Shown: piece after piece, positions 1 to 8,470 of the stretch
How positions within the stretch are numbered: the first letter of the stretch is position 1
How the letters are laid out: the number at the start of each line of letters is the position of its first letter
Source of the DNA: Salinibacterium sp.
GTDB lineage: Bacteria; Actinomycetota; Actinomycetes; Actinomycetales; Microbacteriaceae
Assembly (NCBI GenBank): GCA_015234465.1
Contig: JADGNA010000008.1
Location: 186,001-250,000, forward strand
Length of the DNA: 64,000 nucleotides
Direction of reading: 5' to 3'
Notes under the pieces: model-generated
Databases searched by the model: none
What the model was told of the DNA's origin: nothing
What the model saw: the letters and a program-made list of their open reading frames with translations, nothing else
Made by a program: the position numbers and the translations under genes

Positions 1-1398
1 ATCCCGGATCTCAGAGAACTGGGCCACACGACGGGGGTTCGCCGGGTCGAAGAGCACGCAGACGGTCGGGCCGGCCTTCACGTCGCCGTCGGCGATGGCG
101 GATTCGAGGGCCCGCTTGGCCGAGCGCGCATCCTCGTCGATGCGGTCACCTTCGCTTGCCTCCACCGAGTCGTCGTAGCCGTGCGCCCCCGGCATCATCG
201 TGAAGGAGTCGCGAGCCGCGGCATCCGCCCCTGCCGCCCCTGCGGCCTCGATGAGCTCGTCTCGCGGAATGCTCGCGAGGAGGGCGCGCCTGACCTCCGC
301 CTTCTCGATGGCGGCGTTGGCGCTGTCATCGAAACGCAGCTGGAGCACATCCCAGACGCCGCCCCGCGTGACCTTCGGCTCGACCTCGAGGTCGTCGAGC
401 GCCGCCATGACATCGGCCGAGACCTGCGGTGAGAGCACGTCGACCTCGCCGTCCTCGAACGCACTGAGCGCCTCGAGCGGATCGGAGATGTGACGCACCT
501 CGATCGTCTCGAACCGTGGGCGGTGCTCGCCCCGGTAGCGCGGGTTCGCCGTCAGCGTCAGCGCTTCGCCCGCGAGTGCCGTGATCGTGTACGGCCCCGT
601 GCCCACGAGCAGCGTCGGGTCGACGTCACCGGCCTCGACCGCGAAGCCACTGTTCCAGGCCCGGGAGAGGGCGGCGAGTGCCTCCGAGTCCCGTGTGGCG
701 ATGGCATTCACCACCGCGGCCTTGGCGTCATCGTGGGATGCCTCGTCGTCGAGGTCGAGGGCGACCCTCCCGACGACGTGCGCGGGCAGGCCGACCGTGA
801 AGATCGCGGCCCAGTCGGCGACGGGCTCCTCGAAACGGAGCGTGATGGAGCGATCGTCATCTCCCACCTCCGGGAGCCGCGTCGCGAGGTGCAACCCGTT
901 GGCCGTGAAGCCATCGAAGTACACGGCGTCGTCAGGGAAGTCCTCCGTGAAGAGCCCCGTCTCGGGATCGACGTACTTGTCGGGGTCGATGTCGTCGTCG
1001 TTGAGCGCGCGCGAGTTGGCCGCCCAGGAGAGCAGCAGGTCGGCCGCGTCGACCTCGGCGCCATCCGACCACTCCACGCCATCGGCGATCGTGTAGCGCA
1101 CCTCGAGCGGGTCGTCAGCGAGCTTCTCGACCGTGCCGAACGACTCGTCGAAGACAAGCCGCCCCTCGGCATCCCACGACGCGAAGGAGGAGTTGGTCGC
1201 CGCGACGACACTCGCATTGCTGTCGTTGGCGCTGCCATGCCCCGTGTTGGGGTTGTACGACGTGAAGGGCGCGTCGAGCGCGACCGTCACGCTCGTGCCC
1301 TCGGCGACGCGGGAGTCGCTCGTGCACGCGGAGAGCCCGAGCACGAGCATGGCCGAAACCACGACAGCGCCGGATGCCACGACGGAACGATTGAGCAC
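1..1398 (-). CDS. ABC transporter substrate-binding lipoprotein, family 5 (3' end outside window)
   Basis: Extracytoplasmic peptide-type solute-binding protein of the SBP_bac_5 family. 466 residues are visible in one open frame with no stop before the left edge, so the C-terminus is missing. I chose the GTG at 1398 because a GAAGGGGG-type ribosome site lies just upstream and the N-terminus is a lipoprotein signal: hydrophobic residues ending in a LSAC lipobox around residue 24. Family features include an N-terminal block on an asparagine-containing loop, a YTIADGVEWSDG-like segment and GTGPY in the middle. It lies downstream of the peptide ABC operon on the same strand but is separated from it by a strong terminator, so it is probably its own unit. 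Peptide specificity is inferred from family and neighbours. The window ends inside the gene, so any link to further genes is unseen. Confidence 0.9.
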   Translation of the reverse strand, partial: MLNRSVVASGAVVVSAMLVLGLSACTSDSRVAEGTSVTVALDAPFTSYNPNTGHGSANDSNASVVAATNSSFASWDAEGRLVFDESFGTVEKLADDPLEVRYTIADGVEWSDGAEVDAADLLLSWAANSRALNDDDIDPDKYVDPETGLFTEDFPDDAVYFDGFTANGLHLATRLPEVGDDDRSITLRFEEPVADWAAIFTVGLPAHVVGRVALDLDDEASHDDAKAAVVNAIATRDSEALAALSRAWNSGFAVEAGDVDPTLLVGTGPYTITALAGEALTLTANPRYRGEHRPRFETIEVRHISDPLEALSAFEDGEVDVLSPQVSADVMAALDDLEVEPKVTRGGVWDVLQLRFDDSANAAIEKAEVRRALLASIPRDELIEAAGAAGADAAARDSFTMMPGAHGYDDSVEASEGDRIDEDARSAKRALESAIADGDVKAGPTVCVLFDPANPRRVAQFSEIRD

Positions 1399-1433
1399 CA
1401 GACCCCCTTCAGACCGTCGACAATGCTACCGAT

Positions 1434-1471
1434 CGCACCCTGACGGCCCCGTGGGAGCCCGTCAGGGTGCG
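1434..1471 (-). terminator. Terminator of the peptide ABC operon
   Basis: A perfect 13-bp inverted repeat (1434-1446 with 1459-1471, arms CGCACCCTGACGG / CCGTCAGGGTGCG) with a 12-nt loop lies 10 bp after the ATPase stop codon. There is no long U-tract, as is common in GC-rich actinobacteria. It separates the operon from the next binding-protein gene. Confidence 0.7.
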
Positions 1472-1480
1472 ATGGTCGCG

Positions 1481-3241
1481 TCAGGCGCCGAGCGTGAGGT
1501 CTGCGCCGGGGATCGCGTTGAGCAGTTCGCGCGTGTAGGCCTGACGGGGGTTGCCGAAGACCTCATCGGTCGTGGCGGACTCGACGATGCGCCCCTTCGA
1601 CATGACCGCGACGGTGTCGGCGATCACGCGCACGACCGCGAGGTCGTGCGTGATAAATAGGTAGGTGAGCCCCAGCTCGGACTGCAGTTCCGCCAGCAGG
1701 TTGAGGATCTGCGCCTGCACGAGCACGTCGAGCGCCGAGACGGCCTCATCGAGGATCACGATCTCGGGCTTGAGCGCGAGCGCCCGCGCGATCGCGACTC
1801 GCTGCCGCTGGCCTCCCGAGAGCTCGTTGGGGTAGCGCCCCATGAGCGTCTCCGGCAGCGAGACCTGCTCGAGGAGCTCGCGCACCCGAGCCTTGCGTTC
1901 TGCCGCCGTGCCGACATCGTGGGTCACGAGGGGTTCCGCGATCGTCGCTGCGATGCTGCGCAGCGGGTCGAGCGAACCGTAGGGGTCCTGGAAGACCGGC
2001 TGCATCTTGCCGCGCAGCGAGAAGAGCTCGCGGCGGTTGAGCTTCGCGATGTCGGTGCCGCCGATGCGGATCGAGCCGGATGTCACGGTCTCGAGCTTCA
2101 GCAGCATGCGGGCGACGGTCGACTTGCCAGAGCCCGACTCCCCCACGAGCGCCATGGTCGTGCCGCGCGGGATCGAGAACGAGACGTTGTCGACCGCCGT
2201 GATCTCGCGCGAACCGGCCTTGCCGCCGCGGATCTTGAAGACCTTCGTCAGCTTGTCGACCACGATGGCCGGCTCCGCCGTGGTCGCAACGCTGTGTGTG
2301 CGAGCCTCGCCGGCGGCGATCAGGTCGATGTCCTCCGAACCCTTCGGCACCTCGTGCTCGATCGAGTCGAGGTGGCCACCCGAGATCTGGATGCGCCGCG
2401 AGGCGAGGCTGGGAGCCGCCGCGACGAGTCGCTGGGTGTAGGGGTGCTGCGGGTCCTGCAGGATCTGCCGCGAGGGGCCGGACTCCACGATGCGCCCCTT
2501 GTACATGACGATGAGCTTCTCGGCACGGTCGGCGGCCAGGCCGAGGTCGTGCGTGATGAAGAGCATGGCCGTGCCCGAGTCGCGTGTGAGCGTCGCGAGG
2601 TGGTCGAGGATGCGCTTCTGCACCGTGACGTCGAGCGCGGATGTCGGCTCGTCGGCGATCAGGAGCTTGGGCGTCGACGAAAGGCCGATTCCGATGAGCA
2701 CACGCTGGCGCATGCCGCCCGAGAACTGGTGCGGGAACTGCTTGAGTCGCGTCTCCGCGTCATCGAGCCCCGCCTCCTTGAGCACCCGGATCGCGTGCTC
2801 CTTGACCTCCTTGCGGCCCGACGCAATGCCATTGGCCCTGATGGCCTCCTCGACCTGGAAGCCGATCGACCACACGGGGTTGAGGTTCGACATCGGGTCC
2901 TGCGGCACGAGGCCGATGAGCTTGCCGCGCACGTCCTCGATCTCTGAGCGCTTGAGCTTCGTGAGGTCACGACCCTCGAAGAGCACCTCGCCCTGCGTCA
3001 CCCGACCGGAGCCGGGAAGCAGGTTGATGATGGCGTGCGCTGTCGTGGACTTGCCCGAACCGGACTCGCCCACGATCGCGACGGTCTCGCCGTGGTTGAT
3101 CGTGAAGTTCACGCCACGCACGGCGGGCACGAGCCCGTCCTGCGTCTGGAAGCCGACGTGCAGGTCGCGGATCTCGAGCAGCGGGCCGGTGGCATTCGAC
3201 ATACGGTTCATCTGCGTCGCATTCATCGCTGTATTCGTCAA
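1481..3241 (-). CDS. Dipeptide/oligopeptide ABC transporter, double ATP-binding protein (DppD-DppF fusion)
   Basis: Energises peptide import with the two permeases encoded upstream. Two complete ABC domains sit in one chain of 586 residues. The first has Walker A GESGSGKST near residues 58-66, signature SGGMRQRV and Walker B LLIADEPTSAL. The second has another GESGSGKST near residue 365, signature SGGQRQRV and Walker B IVILDEAVSAL. Each half carries the oligopeptide-transporter C-terminal extension, as in DppD and DppF. The longest frame starts with a TTG at 3241 that overlaps the permease stop at 3238-3240, suggesting translational coupling. Internal ATGs at residues 6, 11 and 14 are also possible, and none has a strong ribosome site. 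Peptide specificity is by family only. Confidence 0.92.
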   Translation of the reverse strand: MTNTAMNATQMNRMSNATGPLLEIRDLHVGFQTQDGLVPAVRGVNFTINHGETVAIVGESGSGKSTTAHAIINLLPGSGRVTQGEVLFEGRDLTKLKRSEIEDVRGKLIGLVPQDPMSNLNPVWSIGFQVEEAIRANGIASGRKEVKEHAIRVLKEAGLDDAETRLKQFPHQFSGGMRQRVLIGIGLSSTPKLLIADEPTSALDVTVQKRILDHLATLTRDSGTAMLFITHDLGLAADRAEKLIVMYKGRIVESGPSRQILQDPQHPYTQRLVAAAPSLASRRIQISGGHLDSIEHEVPKGSEDIDLIAAGEARTHSVATTAEPAIVVDKLTKVFKIRGGKAGSREITAVDNVSFSIPRGTTMALVGESGSGKSTVARMLLKLETVTSGSIRIGGTDIAKLNRRELFSLRGKMQPVFQDPYGSLDPLRSIAATIAEPLVTHDVGTAAERKARVRELLEQVSLPETLMGRYPNELSGGQRQRVAIARALALKPEIVILDEAVSALDVLVQAQILNLLAELQSELGLTYLFITHDLAVVRVIADTVAVMSKGRIVESATTDEVFGNPRQAYTRELLNAIPGADLTLGA

Positions 3242-4200
3242 CGCTGGGCCCTCGCCTTCGGGTCGAGCGCGTCACGGAGGACCTCACCAAGCGTGATGAA
3301 GGCGAAGACGGTGATCGAGAGCGCGATGGACGGGAGAATCAGCGTCTGGGGGGCCGTGCGCAGGTCCACCTGGGCGGCGCTGATGTCGTTGCCCCACGAC
3401 ATGGTCGAGGTCGGCAGGCCGACACCCAGGAACGAGAGCGTCGCCTCCGCGACGATCGCCGACGCGAGCGAGATCGTCGTGATGACGATGACGGGCGCGA
3501 TCGAGTTCGGCAGCACGTGGCGCACGAGGATCTTGAACCTCGAGACCCCGAGCGCCTCGGCCGCCATGACGAAGTCGGATGCCTTGACCCGCAGGATCTC
3601 CGATCTCAACACACGCGCGACCACTGGCCACGCGAACAATCCGATCGCGAGCGAGATCACCCACACGCTGCGGTAGGCGCTCAGCACCGACATGACGACG
3701 ACGGCCGCGAGGATGTAGGGGATCGAGAAGAAGATGTCGCCCACGCGCGAGATGACGGCGTCGAGCCAGCCACCGTAGAAACCGCTGACGGCCCCCGCGA
3801 CGAGGCCCAGGGTGGTCGTGATCAGGATGACGATGAAGCCCACCGCCACCGACGTCGACGTGCCGTGGATGATGCGCGAATAGATGTCGCAGCCCTGCTT
3901 CGTGAAGCCCAGGGGGTGACCCGAGGTGGGGCCGCCGTTGCTGTTCGCCAGCAGGCATCCGCTATTGGGGTCCACCTGCGTGAACAGGCCCGGGAAGAGT
4001 GCGACGATCGCGATCAGCAGGATCAGCGCACTGGAGAGCCAGAACAGGGGGCGGCCGCGGAGGTCACGCCACGCATCGCGCCATAGGTTGCTGGGCTTCT
4101 CATCGGTGCGCACCTTGACGCTGTCGATCTCGACGAGCGGCGTCTCCTCAATGGGAGCGACGTAGTGGGTGGGCTTGCCACCGGGAGTATTACTTGACAT
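3238..4200 (-). CDS. Peptide ABC transporter permease, DppC type
   Basis: Inner-membrane channel subunit of the peptide importer, 320 residues. After a cytoplasmic N-terminus of about 45 residues there is one membrane helix, an extracytoplasmic loop and then the BPD_transp_1 core of about five helices. The EAA loop, which docks on the ATPase, reads EALGVSRFKILVRHVLPN around residues 205-222. The gene overlaps dppB by 11 bp upstream and the ATPase start downstream, so the three membrane-complex genes are tightly coupled. The N-terminal OppC_N-like stretch is present, so the protein looks intact. Confidence 0.92.
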   Translation of the reverse strand: MSSNTPGGKPTHYVAPIEETPLVEIDSVKVRTDEKPSNLWRDAWRDLRGRPLFWLSSALILLIAIVALFPGLFTQVDPNSGCLLANSNGGPTSGHPLGFTKQGCDIYSRIIHGTSTSVAVGFIVILITTTLGLVAGAVSGFYGGWLDAVISRVGDIFFSIPYILAAVVVMSVLSAYRSVWVISLAIGLFAWPVVARVLRSEILRVKASDFVMAAEALGVSRFKILVRHVLPNSIAPVIVITTISLASAIVAEATLSFLGVGLPTSTMSWGNDISAAQVDLRTAPQTLILPSIALSITVFAFITLGEVLRDALDPKARAQR

Positions 4201-5119
4201 AGCGGATCCTCGGATCGAGAACGGCGTAGAGCAGGTCGATCACCAGGTTGACGACGAGATAGATGAGCACCATGACGGTCACGAAGGAGACGACCGTCGG
4301 GCCCTCGCCTCGCAGGATCGCCTGGTAGAGCGTGCGACCGACACCGGGCACGTTGAAGATGCCCTCCGTGACGGTTGCGCCCACGAGCAGCACGCCGAAG
4401 TCGGTGCCGAGGTAGGTGACCACCGGGATGAGCGAGTTGCGGAGGATGTGCACCGGGATGACACGGCTGCGGCTCAAGCCCTTGCCGTAGGCCGTGCGCA
4501 CGAAGTCGAGCCCCTGCGTCTCGATCACCGAGGCGCGCGTGAGCCGCACGATCTGGGCGAAGCTCACGCTCGCGAGCACGAGCGCGGGGAGCACGAGATC
4601 AGCCCAGGGCGCACCGGCGCCCACCGTTGTGCGCGCCCATCCGAGCTGGATGCCGAAGACGTACTGCGCGACGAACGCAACGACGAAGATCGGCAGCGAG
4701 ATGAGCACGAGGCTCACCGCCAGGGCGCTTGCATCGAAGAGCTTGCCCTTGCGCAGGCCCGAGACGAGGCCGACGAGGATGCCCGCAATGCTCTGGAACA
4801 GCATCGCCAGCACTGCCAGGCGGATCGTGACGGGGAAGGTTCGGGCGAGGATCTCGGTCGTCGGTTCGCCGGTGAACGACGTGCCGAAATCGCCCTGGAA
4901 GATGCCAGTGAAGTAGTACCAGTACTGCACGATGAACGGCTCATCGAGGTGGTACTCAGCGCGCAGGCGAGCCAGCAGCGCAGGGTTCGGCGTCTTGTCG
5001 CCGAACAGGGCGAGGATCGGGTCGCCGGGCATGGCGAACACCATGAAGTAGATGAGGAAGGTCGTGCCGATCAGGACCGGGATGGCCTGGAGCACGCGCC
5101 AGAGAAGATAACGAGCCAT
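4190..5119 (-). CDS. Peptide ABC transporter permease, DppB type
   Basis: Partner channel subunit, 309 residues, usual length for DppB/OppB. It begins MARYLLWRVLQAIPVL, the typical first helix, then the loop MPGDPILALFGDKTPNP, and ends in six-helix BPD_transp_1 topology. The EAA-like coupling loop is around YGKGLSRSRVIPVHILRNSL. It starts with ATG at 5119, 62 bp after the binding-protein stop. A strong hairpin lies in that gap and probably lowers expression of the membrane genes relative to the binding protein. Its 3' end overlaps dppC by 11 bp. Confidence 0.92.
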   Translation of the reverse strand: MARYLLWRVLQAIPVLIGTTFLIYFMVFAMPGDPILALFGDKTPNPALLARLRAEYHLDEPFIVQYWYYFTGIFQGDFGTSFTGEPTTEILARTFPVTIRLAVLAMLFQSIAGILVGLVSGLRKGKLFDASALAVSLVLISLPIFVVAFVAQYVFGIQLGWARTTVGAGAPWADLVLPALVLASVSFAQIVRLTRASVIETQGLDFVRTAYGKGLSRSRVIPVHILRNSLIPVVTYLGTDFGVLLVGATVTEGIFNVPGVGRTLYQAILRGEGPTVVSFVTVMVLIYLVVNLVIDLLYAVLDPRIRYVK

Positions 5120-5136
5120 AGTGATTCACACGGGGA

Positions 5137-5169
5137 GACGGGGGCGGCGACCATGTCGCCGCCCCCGTC
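5137..5169 (-). terminator. Intra-operon hairpin between binding protein and permeases
   Basis: A perfect 14-bp inverted repeat (5137-5150 with 5156-5169, arms GACGGGGGCGGCGA / TCGCCGCCCCCGTC) with a 5-nt loop follows the binding-protein stop at 5181. It probably acts as an attenuator or 3' stabiliser so that the binding protein is made in excess. That role is inferred from position. Confidence 0.6.
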
Positions 5170-5180
5170 CTAGACCGAGA

Positions 5181-6785
5181 TCAGCCCTTGGTGATCTCGT
5201 GGTAGAGCGGAACCGAGTTCCAGCCGAAGGTGACGTTCTCGACGTCCTCACCCCAGCCACCGGTCACGTTCGAGTACCACAGCGGGATGACCGGGAGGTC
5301 CTGGAGAAGGATCTCCTGGGCCTGCTGGAAGAGGGCGGTGCCCTCCTCGATCTCGGTCGACGTGGCACCCTCTGCGAGCAGCGCGTCGAACTCGGGGTTC
5401 GAGTAGTCGCCGTCGTTCGAGCCAGCGTTGGTTGCGTAGAGCGGCCCGAGGAAGTTGTACAGACCCGGGTAGTCGGCCTGCCAACCGGTGCGGAACGCCG
5501 TCTGGATCTGACGCTCGGTGATGAGCGTGCGAGCCTCGGCGAACGTGGGGTAAGGCTGCCCGGAGGCGTCGATGCCCAGCGTGTTCTTGACGCTGTTCGC
5601 AACCGCGTCAACCCACGACTGGTGTCCACCATCCGCGTTGTACGCGATCTGGAAGGAACCCGTGAAGGGGTTGATGGCGTCGGCCTCAGCCCAGAGGCGC
5701 TGTGCCTCCTCAGGGTTGTACTCGAGCGCCTCTGCGCCCTCGAGCTCGTCGGTCCAGCCGTCGATCACCGGGGAGGTGAAGTCGGAGGCGGGGGTACGCG
5801 TGCCCTGGAAGATCACCTCGGTGATCTCGTCGCGGTTGATCGCCATCGAGACGGCCTGACGACGGAGGTTGCCCTCTTCGCCACTCCAGTGCGCGAGGCG
5901 CTCCGGGATCGTGAAGGACTGGAAGATCGCGGCGGGCTGGTTGACCCAGCGGTCGCCGAGGTCGTCCTGGTACGTGCCGAAGGCGGCGTCCGGGATCGCG
6001 TCGAGCACGTCGAGGTTGCCACCCTGGAGGTCGGCGTATGCCGCATCCTGCGAAGCGTAGAAGACGATCTCAAGACCGTCGTTCTGCGGCTCGCGCGGGC
6101 CGTCGTAGTCGGGGTTCACGGCGAGCGTGATGCGCTCGTCGTGCTTCCAGGCACCCTCGCCGTCAAGCATGTAGGGGCCGTTGCCGACGGGGTTCTCGCC
6201 GAACGCGTCCATGTCCTCGAAGGCCGAGGCGGGAAGCGGGTAGTAGGCCGAGTAGCCGAGTCGCAGCGGGAAGTCCGAGAGGGGCTGCTTCAGCGTGACG
6301 GTGAACTCCGTCTCGCTGACCTTCTCGAGGCCCGTGAGCTCGCTGTCCTCGTCCCAGCTGAAGCCCTCGATGTCCTCGAAGAAGTAGCTGGAGAGCTGCT
6401 CGTTGCTGAGCAGCGCGCCGTAGTTCCACGCGTCGATGAACGAGTCTGCGTTGACGGGCTCACCGTTGGTGAACTCGAGGCCCTCGCGAAGCGTGATGGT
6501 GTAGGTCTGCGAGTCCTCGGTCTCGATCGACTCGGCGACGTCGTTGTGCGCTGCACCCTCGCCGTCGTAGTACACGAGTCCCGCGAAGATCGCGTCAAGG
6601 ATCTTGCCGCCACCGGTCTCGTTGGTGTTGGTCGGGACCAGCGGGTTCTGCGGTTCGCTGCCGTTCGTGGTGATGACACCGCCGGCGTTGTTGCCTTCGT
6701 TGCCCCCATCACCTCCGGCGCAGCCGGTGAGCACCAGGGCGCTCGCGGCGACGATCGCTGCGGCCCCAAGGCCAATGCGTCGCAT
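5181..6785 (-). CDS. Peptide ABC transporter substrate-binding lipoprotein
   Basis: Family 5 extracytoplasmic binding protein that captures peptides for the DppBC/DF complex encoded downstream. The open frame extends further upstream, but the ATG at 6785 is chosen because AGGAGGAAAA lies just before it and because the protein then starts with MRRIGLGAAAIVAASALVL followed by the lipobox LTGC. Length is 534 residues, normal for the family. After the lipid-attached cysteine there is a Gly/Asn-rich linker, then ITTNGSEPQNPLVPTNTNE and family 5 blocks such as YTITLREGLEFTNGEPV. It is the first gene of the leftward operon and is transcribed divergently from the CPBP gene across a dyad-rich control region. 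Confidence 0.93.
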   Translation of the reverse strand: MRRIGLGAAAIVAASALVLTGCAGGDGGNEGNNAGGVITTNGSEPQNPLVPTNTNETGGGKILDAIFAGLVYYDGEGAAHNDVAESIETEDSQTYTITLREGLEFTNGEPVNADSFIDAWNYGALLSNEQLSSYFFEDIEGFSWDEDSELTGLEKVSETEFTVTLKQPLSDFPLRLGYSAYYPLPASAFEDMDAFGENPVGNGPYMLDGEGAWKHDERITLAVNPDYDGPREPQNDGLEIVFYASQDAAYADLQGGNLDVLDAIPDAAFGTYQDDLGDRWVNQPAAIFQSFTIPERLAHWSGEEGNLRRQAVSMAINRDEITEVIFQGTRTPASDFTSPVIDGWTDELEGAEALEYNPEEAQRLWAEADAINPFTGSFQIAYNADGGHQSWVDAVANSVKNTLGIDASGQPYPTFAEARTLITERQIQTAFRTGWQADYPGLYNFLGPLYATNAGSNDGDYSNPEFDALLAEGATSTEIEEGTALFQQAQEILLQDLPVIPLWYSNVTGGWGEDVENVTFGWNSVPLYHEITKG

Positions 6786-6963
6786 CTTCAATTTTCCTCC
6801 TGTGCAAGTGAGTCGACGCCCGGTCCGGGACGGACTCGGGCACCGTTTGCTGCAACCACGCCGGACGGCGCGATCGCGAGCGGTGCGTGTGGAAATACAG
6901 CCACAGTCACCCGCCCCCGTCGAAGGGGGCAGACGGTGTAGTTTGCCACGATAGGTGCCCGGA

Positions 6964-7047
6964 GCAAGAAAAGTGGCTGAGGATCCCGATAATTTACACA
7001 ACCGCAATGGTTACGCGGGAAATCCTCACCGGACGCACTTTTCTTGC
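6964..7047. repeat. 84-bp composite dyad in divergent promoter region
   Basis: The outer arms GCAAGAAAAGTG (6964-6975) and CACTTTTCTTGC (7036-7047) are perfect 12-bp inverted repeats. Inside them TGAGGAT (6978-6984) mirrors ATCCTCA (7022-7028), CCCG mirrors CGGG, and AACC-GCAAT-GGTT forms the centre. The region is more AT-rich than its surroundings. A bipartite operator for a dimeric regulator of both flanking genes is the simplest reading. Confidence 0.6.
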
Positions 7048-7052
7048 ACCAG

Positions 7053-7080
7053 AAGCGCTATCCGCACGATGATAGCGCTT
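7053..7080. promoter_or_regulatory. Inverted repeat AAGCGCTAT-N10-ATAGCGCTT, candidate operator
   Basis: Perfect 9-bp inverted repeat with a 10-bp spacer, 71 bp upstream of the TTG start of the CPBP gene and overlapping its proposed -10 box. Such a position suits repression. The regulator is unknown. Confidence 0.5.
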
Positions 7081-7150
7081 GCATCCGGCCTGCAGCGCGT
7101 TCCGCGCGCAGGGGCCCCTCCAAGCGATCACCCCGAAAAGGAGCAAGCGA

Positions 7151-7939
7151 TTGTCGACACCCGCCAACGCACGCGCGAATGAGCAGCGGTCCCCTCGCCA
7201 ACTCGCTGCCGAGGTCGTGATCGTGCTGGGACTGTCGCTCGGGGCATCCGCCCTTTACTCCATCGTCGCCATCATCAACCGGCTGACACGGGAGGAGACG
7301 CTCTCGCAACAGACCGCCACACTCAACACCTCGCTGAGTTCGCGACCCGTGTTCGACTTCGTCTATCAAGTCATGGGGGTCTTCTTCGACCTCATGCCCG
7401 TGGCGCTCGTCTGCTACCTGCTGTGGAACGTGGCGCGACCACATCTCAGCGCGCTGGGACTGGATCTTCGACGCCCGGCTCGCGACACGCTCCACGGCCT
7501 CGCACTCGCGCTCGTCATCGGCATCCCGGGGCTCGCGCTGTACCTCGTGGGCAAGGAACTCGGCATCACCGTGACGGTTGTGCCGACCGCCCTCGATGAG
7601 CACTGGTGGACCGTGCCCGTGCTGCTGCTCTCCGCCGCACGCGCCGGCATCGTGGAGGAGGTCATCGCGGTCGGCTACCTGCGCGACCGCCTCAAGAGAA
7701 TCGGATGGGGGCCGTGGGCCTTCATCGCCGCGAGTTCCCTCCTGCGCGCCTGTTATCACCTGTATCAAGGCTTCGGCGCATTCGTGGGCAACCTCGCGAT
7801 GGGCGCGCTCTTCGCATGGCTCTATCACCGCGCCGGTCGACTGCTCCCCCTCGTGATCGCGCACTTCCTCATCGATGCCGCGGTCTTCATCGGGTACCCC
7901 TGGGCGGCGGCCGCGTTCCCCGAGTTACTGGCGCCGTGA
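7151..7939 (+). CDS. CPBP family intramembrane glutamic protease-like membrane protein
   Basis: Predicted membrane protein of the Abi/CPBP (CAAX prenyl protease 2-like) family, 262 residues. I chose the TTG at 7151 because AAAAGGAG lies 7 bp upstream and the translated N-terminus is then a short polar tail before the first helix. The longer open frame starting at 7079 has no support. About seven hydrophobic segments are present. The diagnostic first motif is AGIVEEVIAVGYLRDRL near residues 170-186, with the adjacent glutamates. The following segments carry the FIAASSLLRACYHLYQG and NLAMGALFAWLYHR motifs typical of the family. Substrate is unknown. It is divergent from the peptide-transport operon and may share its control region. 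Confidence 0.82.
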   Translation: MSTPANARANEQRSPRQLAAEVVIVLGLSLGASALYSIVAIINRLTREETLSQQTATLNTSLSSRPVFDFVYQVMGVFFDLMPVALVCYLLWNVARPHLSALGLDLRRPARDTLHGLALALVIGIPGLALYLVGKELGITVTVVPTALDEHWWTVPVLLLSAARAGIVEEVIAVGYLRDRLKRIGWGPWAFIAASSLLRACYHLYQGFGAFVGNLAMGALFAWLYHRAGRLLPLVIAHFLIDAAVFIGYPWAAAAFPELLAP

Positions 7940-7975
7940 CATCCGTCTCCGAGCGACCGAAATAGGGTCGCGAGA

Positions 7976-7996
7976 TATGTTGGCATCCCCCACATA
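7976..7996. promoter_or_regulatory. Imperfect palindrome upstream of the acetate symporter pair
   Basis: A 21-bp near-palindrome reads TATGTTGG-N-CCCCACATA, with arms that differ at one position. It is followed at 8025-8030 by TTGACA, a consensus -35 box. The matching -10 (TTTGAG at 17-bp spacing) is poor. It may be an operator plus promoter for the DUF485-actP operon. Confidence 0.3.
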
Positions 7997-8125
7997 CCAC
8001 GACTAGGCACATCACAACAGTCTCTTGACACCTGTTCAGGGGCCATGTTTGAGTTTCCCCCGCAGCACGCAACGCCGCGTGCTTCCCGTCCGGCGCAGGG
8101 CGCCTCGACAAGGCAAGGGAATCGC

Positions 8126-8470
8126 ATGAGTAATGACGCTCGCAGTGCACCACTCACCGACTTCGCGGAGGTTGAGGCCTCAGAACCCTTCAGACGATTG
8201 AAGAAGCGGCACCGCTCCTTCGTCTGGCCTCTCACCATCGCCTTCCTCATCTGGTACTTCGCCTACGTGCTCCTCGCCTCCTACGCCCCCGACTTCATGT
8301 CGACCAAGGTGTGGGGCAACATCAACGTCGGCCTCCTCCTCGGCCTCGGCCAATTCGTCTCCACCTTCGCCATCACCACCTGGTACGTGTCATTCGCGAA
8401 CCGGCAGCTCGACCCCCTCGCGGCAGAGATCCGTGCCGACCTCGAAGCCCGTGAAGGAGTTGCACGATGA
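8126..8470 (+). CDS. DUF485 domain membrane protein, ActP partner
   Basis: Small inner-membrane protein of 114 residues with two transmembrane helices, of the DUF485 family that is almost always encoded just before the acetate symporter. It has the conserved FRRLKKRHRSFVWPLTIAF segment before helix 1, the YAPDFMSTKVWGNINVG loop and helix 2 with FAITTWYVSFANRQLDPLA. The ATG at 8126 follows a CAAGGGAA ribosome site; a longer in-frame extension upstream is not needed. Its stop overlaps the actP start in an ATGA junction. It probably helps assembly or activity of the symporter; this is inferred from its gene association. Confidence 0.9.
   Translation: MSNDARSAPLTDFAEVEASEPFRRLKKRHRSFVWPLTIAFLIWYFAYVLLASYAPDFMSTKVWGNINVGLLLGLGQFVSTFAITTWYVSFANRQLDPLAAEIRADLEAREGVAR

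Larger units (their letters stand above)
6786..7150. promoter_or_regulatory. Divergent control region between peptide operon and CPBP gene
   Basis: This 365-bp gap has no gene. It contains two nested dyads, described separately at 6964-7047 and 7053-7080. Plausible divergent -35 boxes lie in the mirrored arms of the long dyad. Rightward, TTGCAC (7044-7049) is followed 18 bp later by GATGAT. Leftward, TTGCTC is followed 17 bp later by AAACTA. A shorter hairpin of the CCCCGTCGAAGGGGG type lies near 6908-6935. Promoter assignments are weak matches; the symmetry itself is directly visible. Confidence 0.5.

Noticed and set aside
490-1443. 317-residue plus-strand frame over the first binding protein
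   Set aside because: The minus strand gives a clear lipoprotein; the plus translation has no features and covers the terminator.
5121-6941. 606-residue open frame antisense to the peptide-binding protein
   Set aside because: No recognisable motifs; it mirrors a well supported lipoprotein gene.
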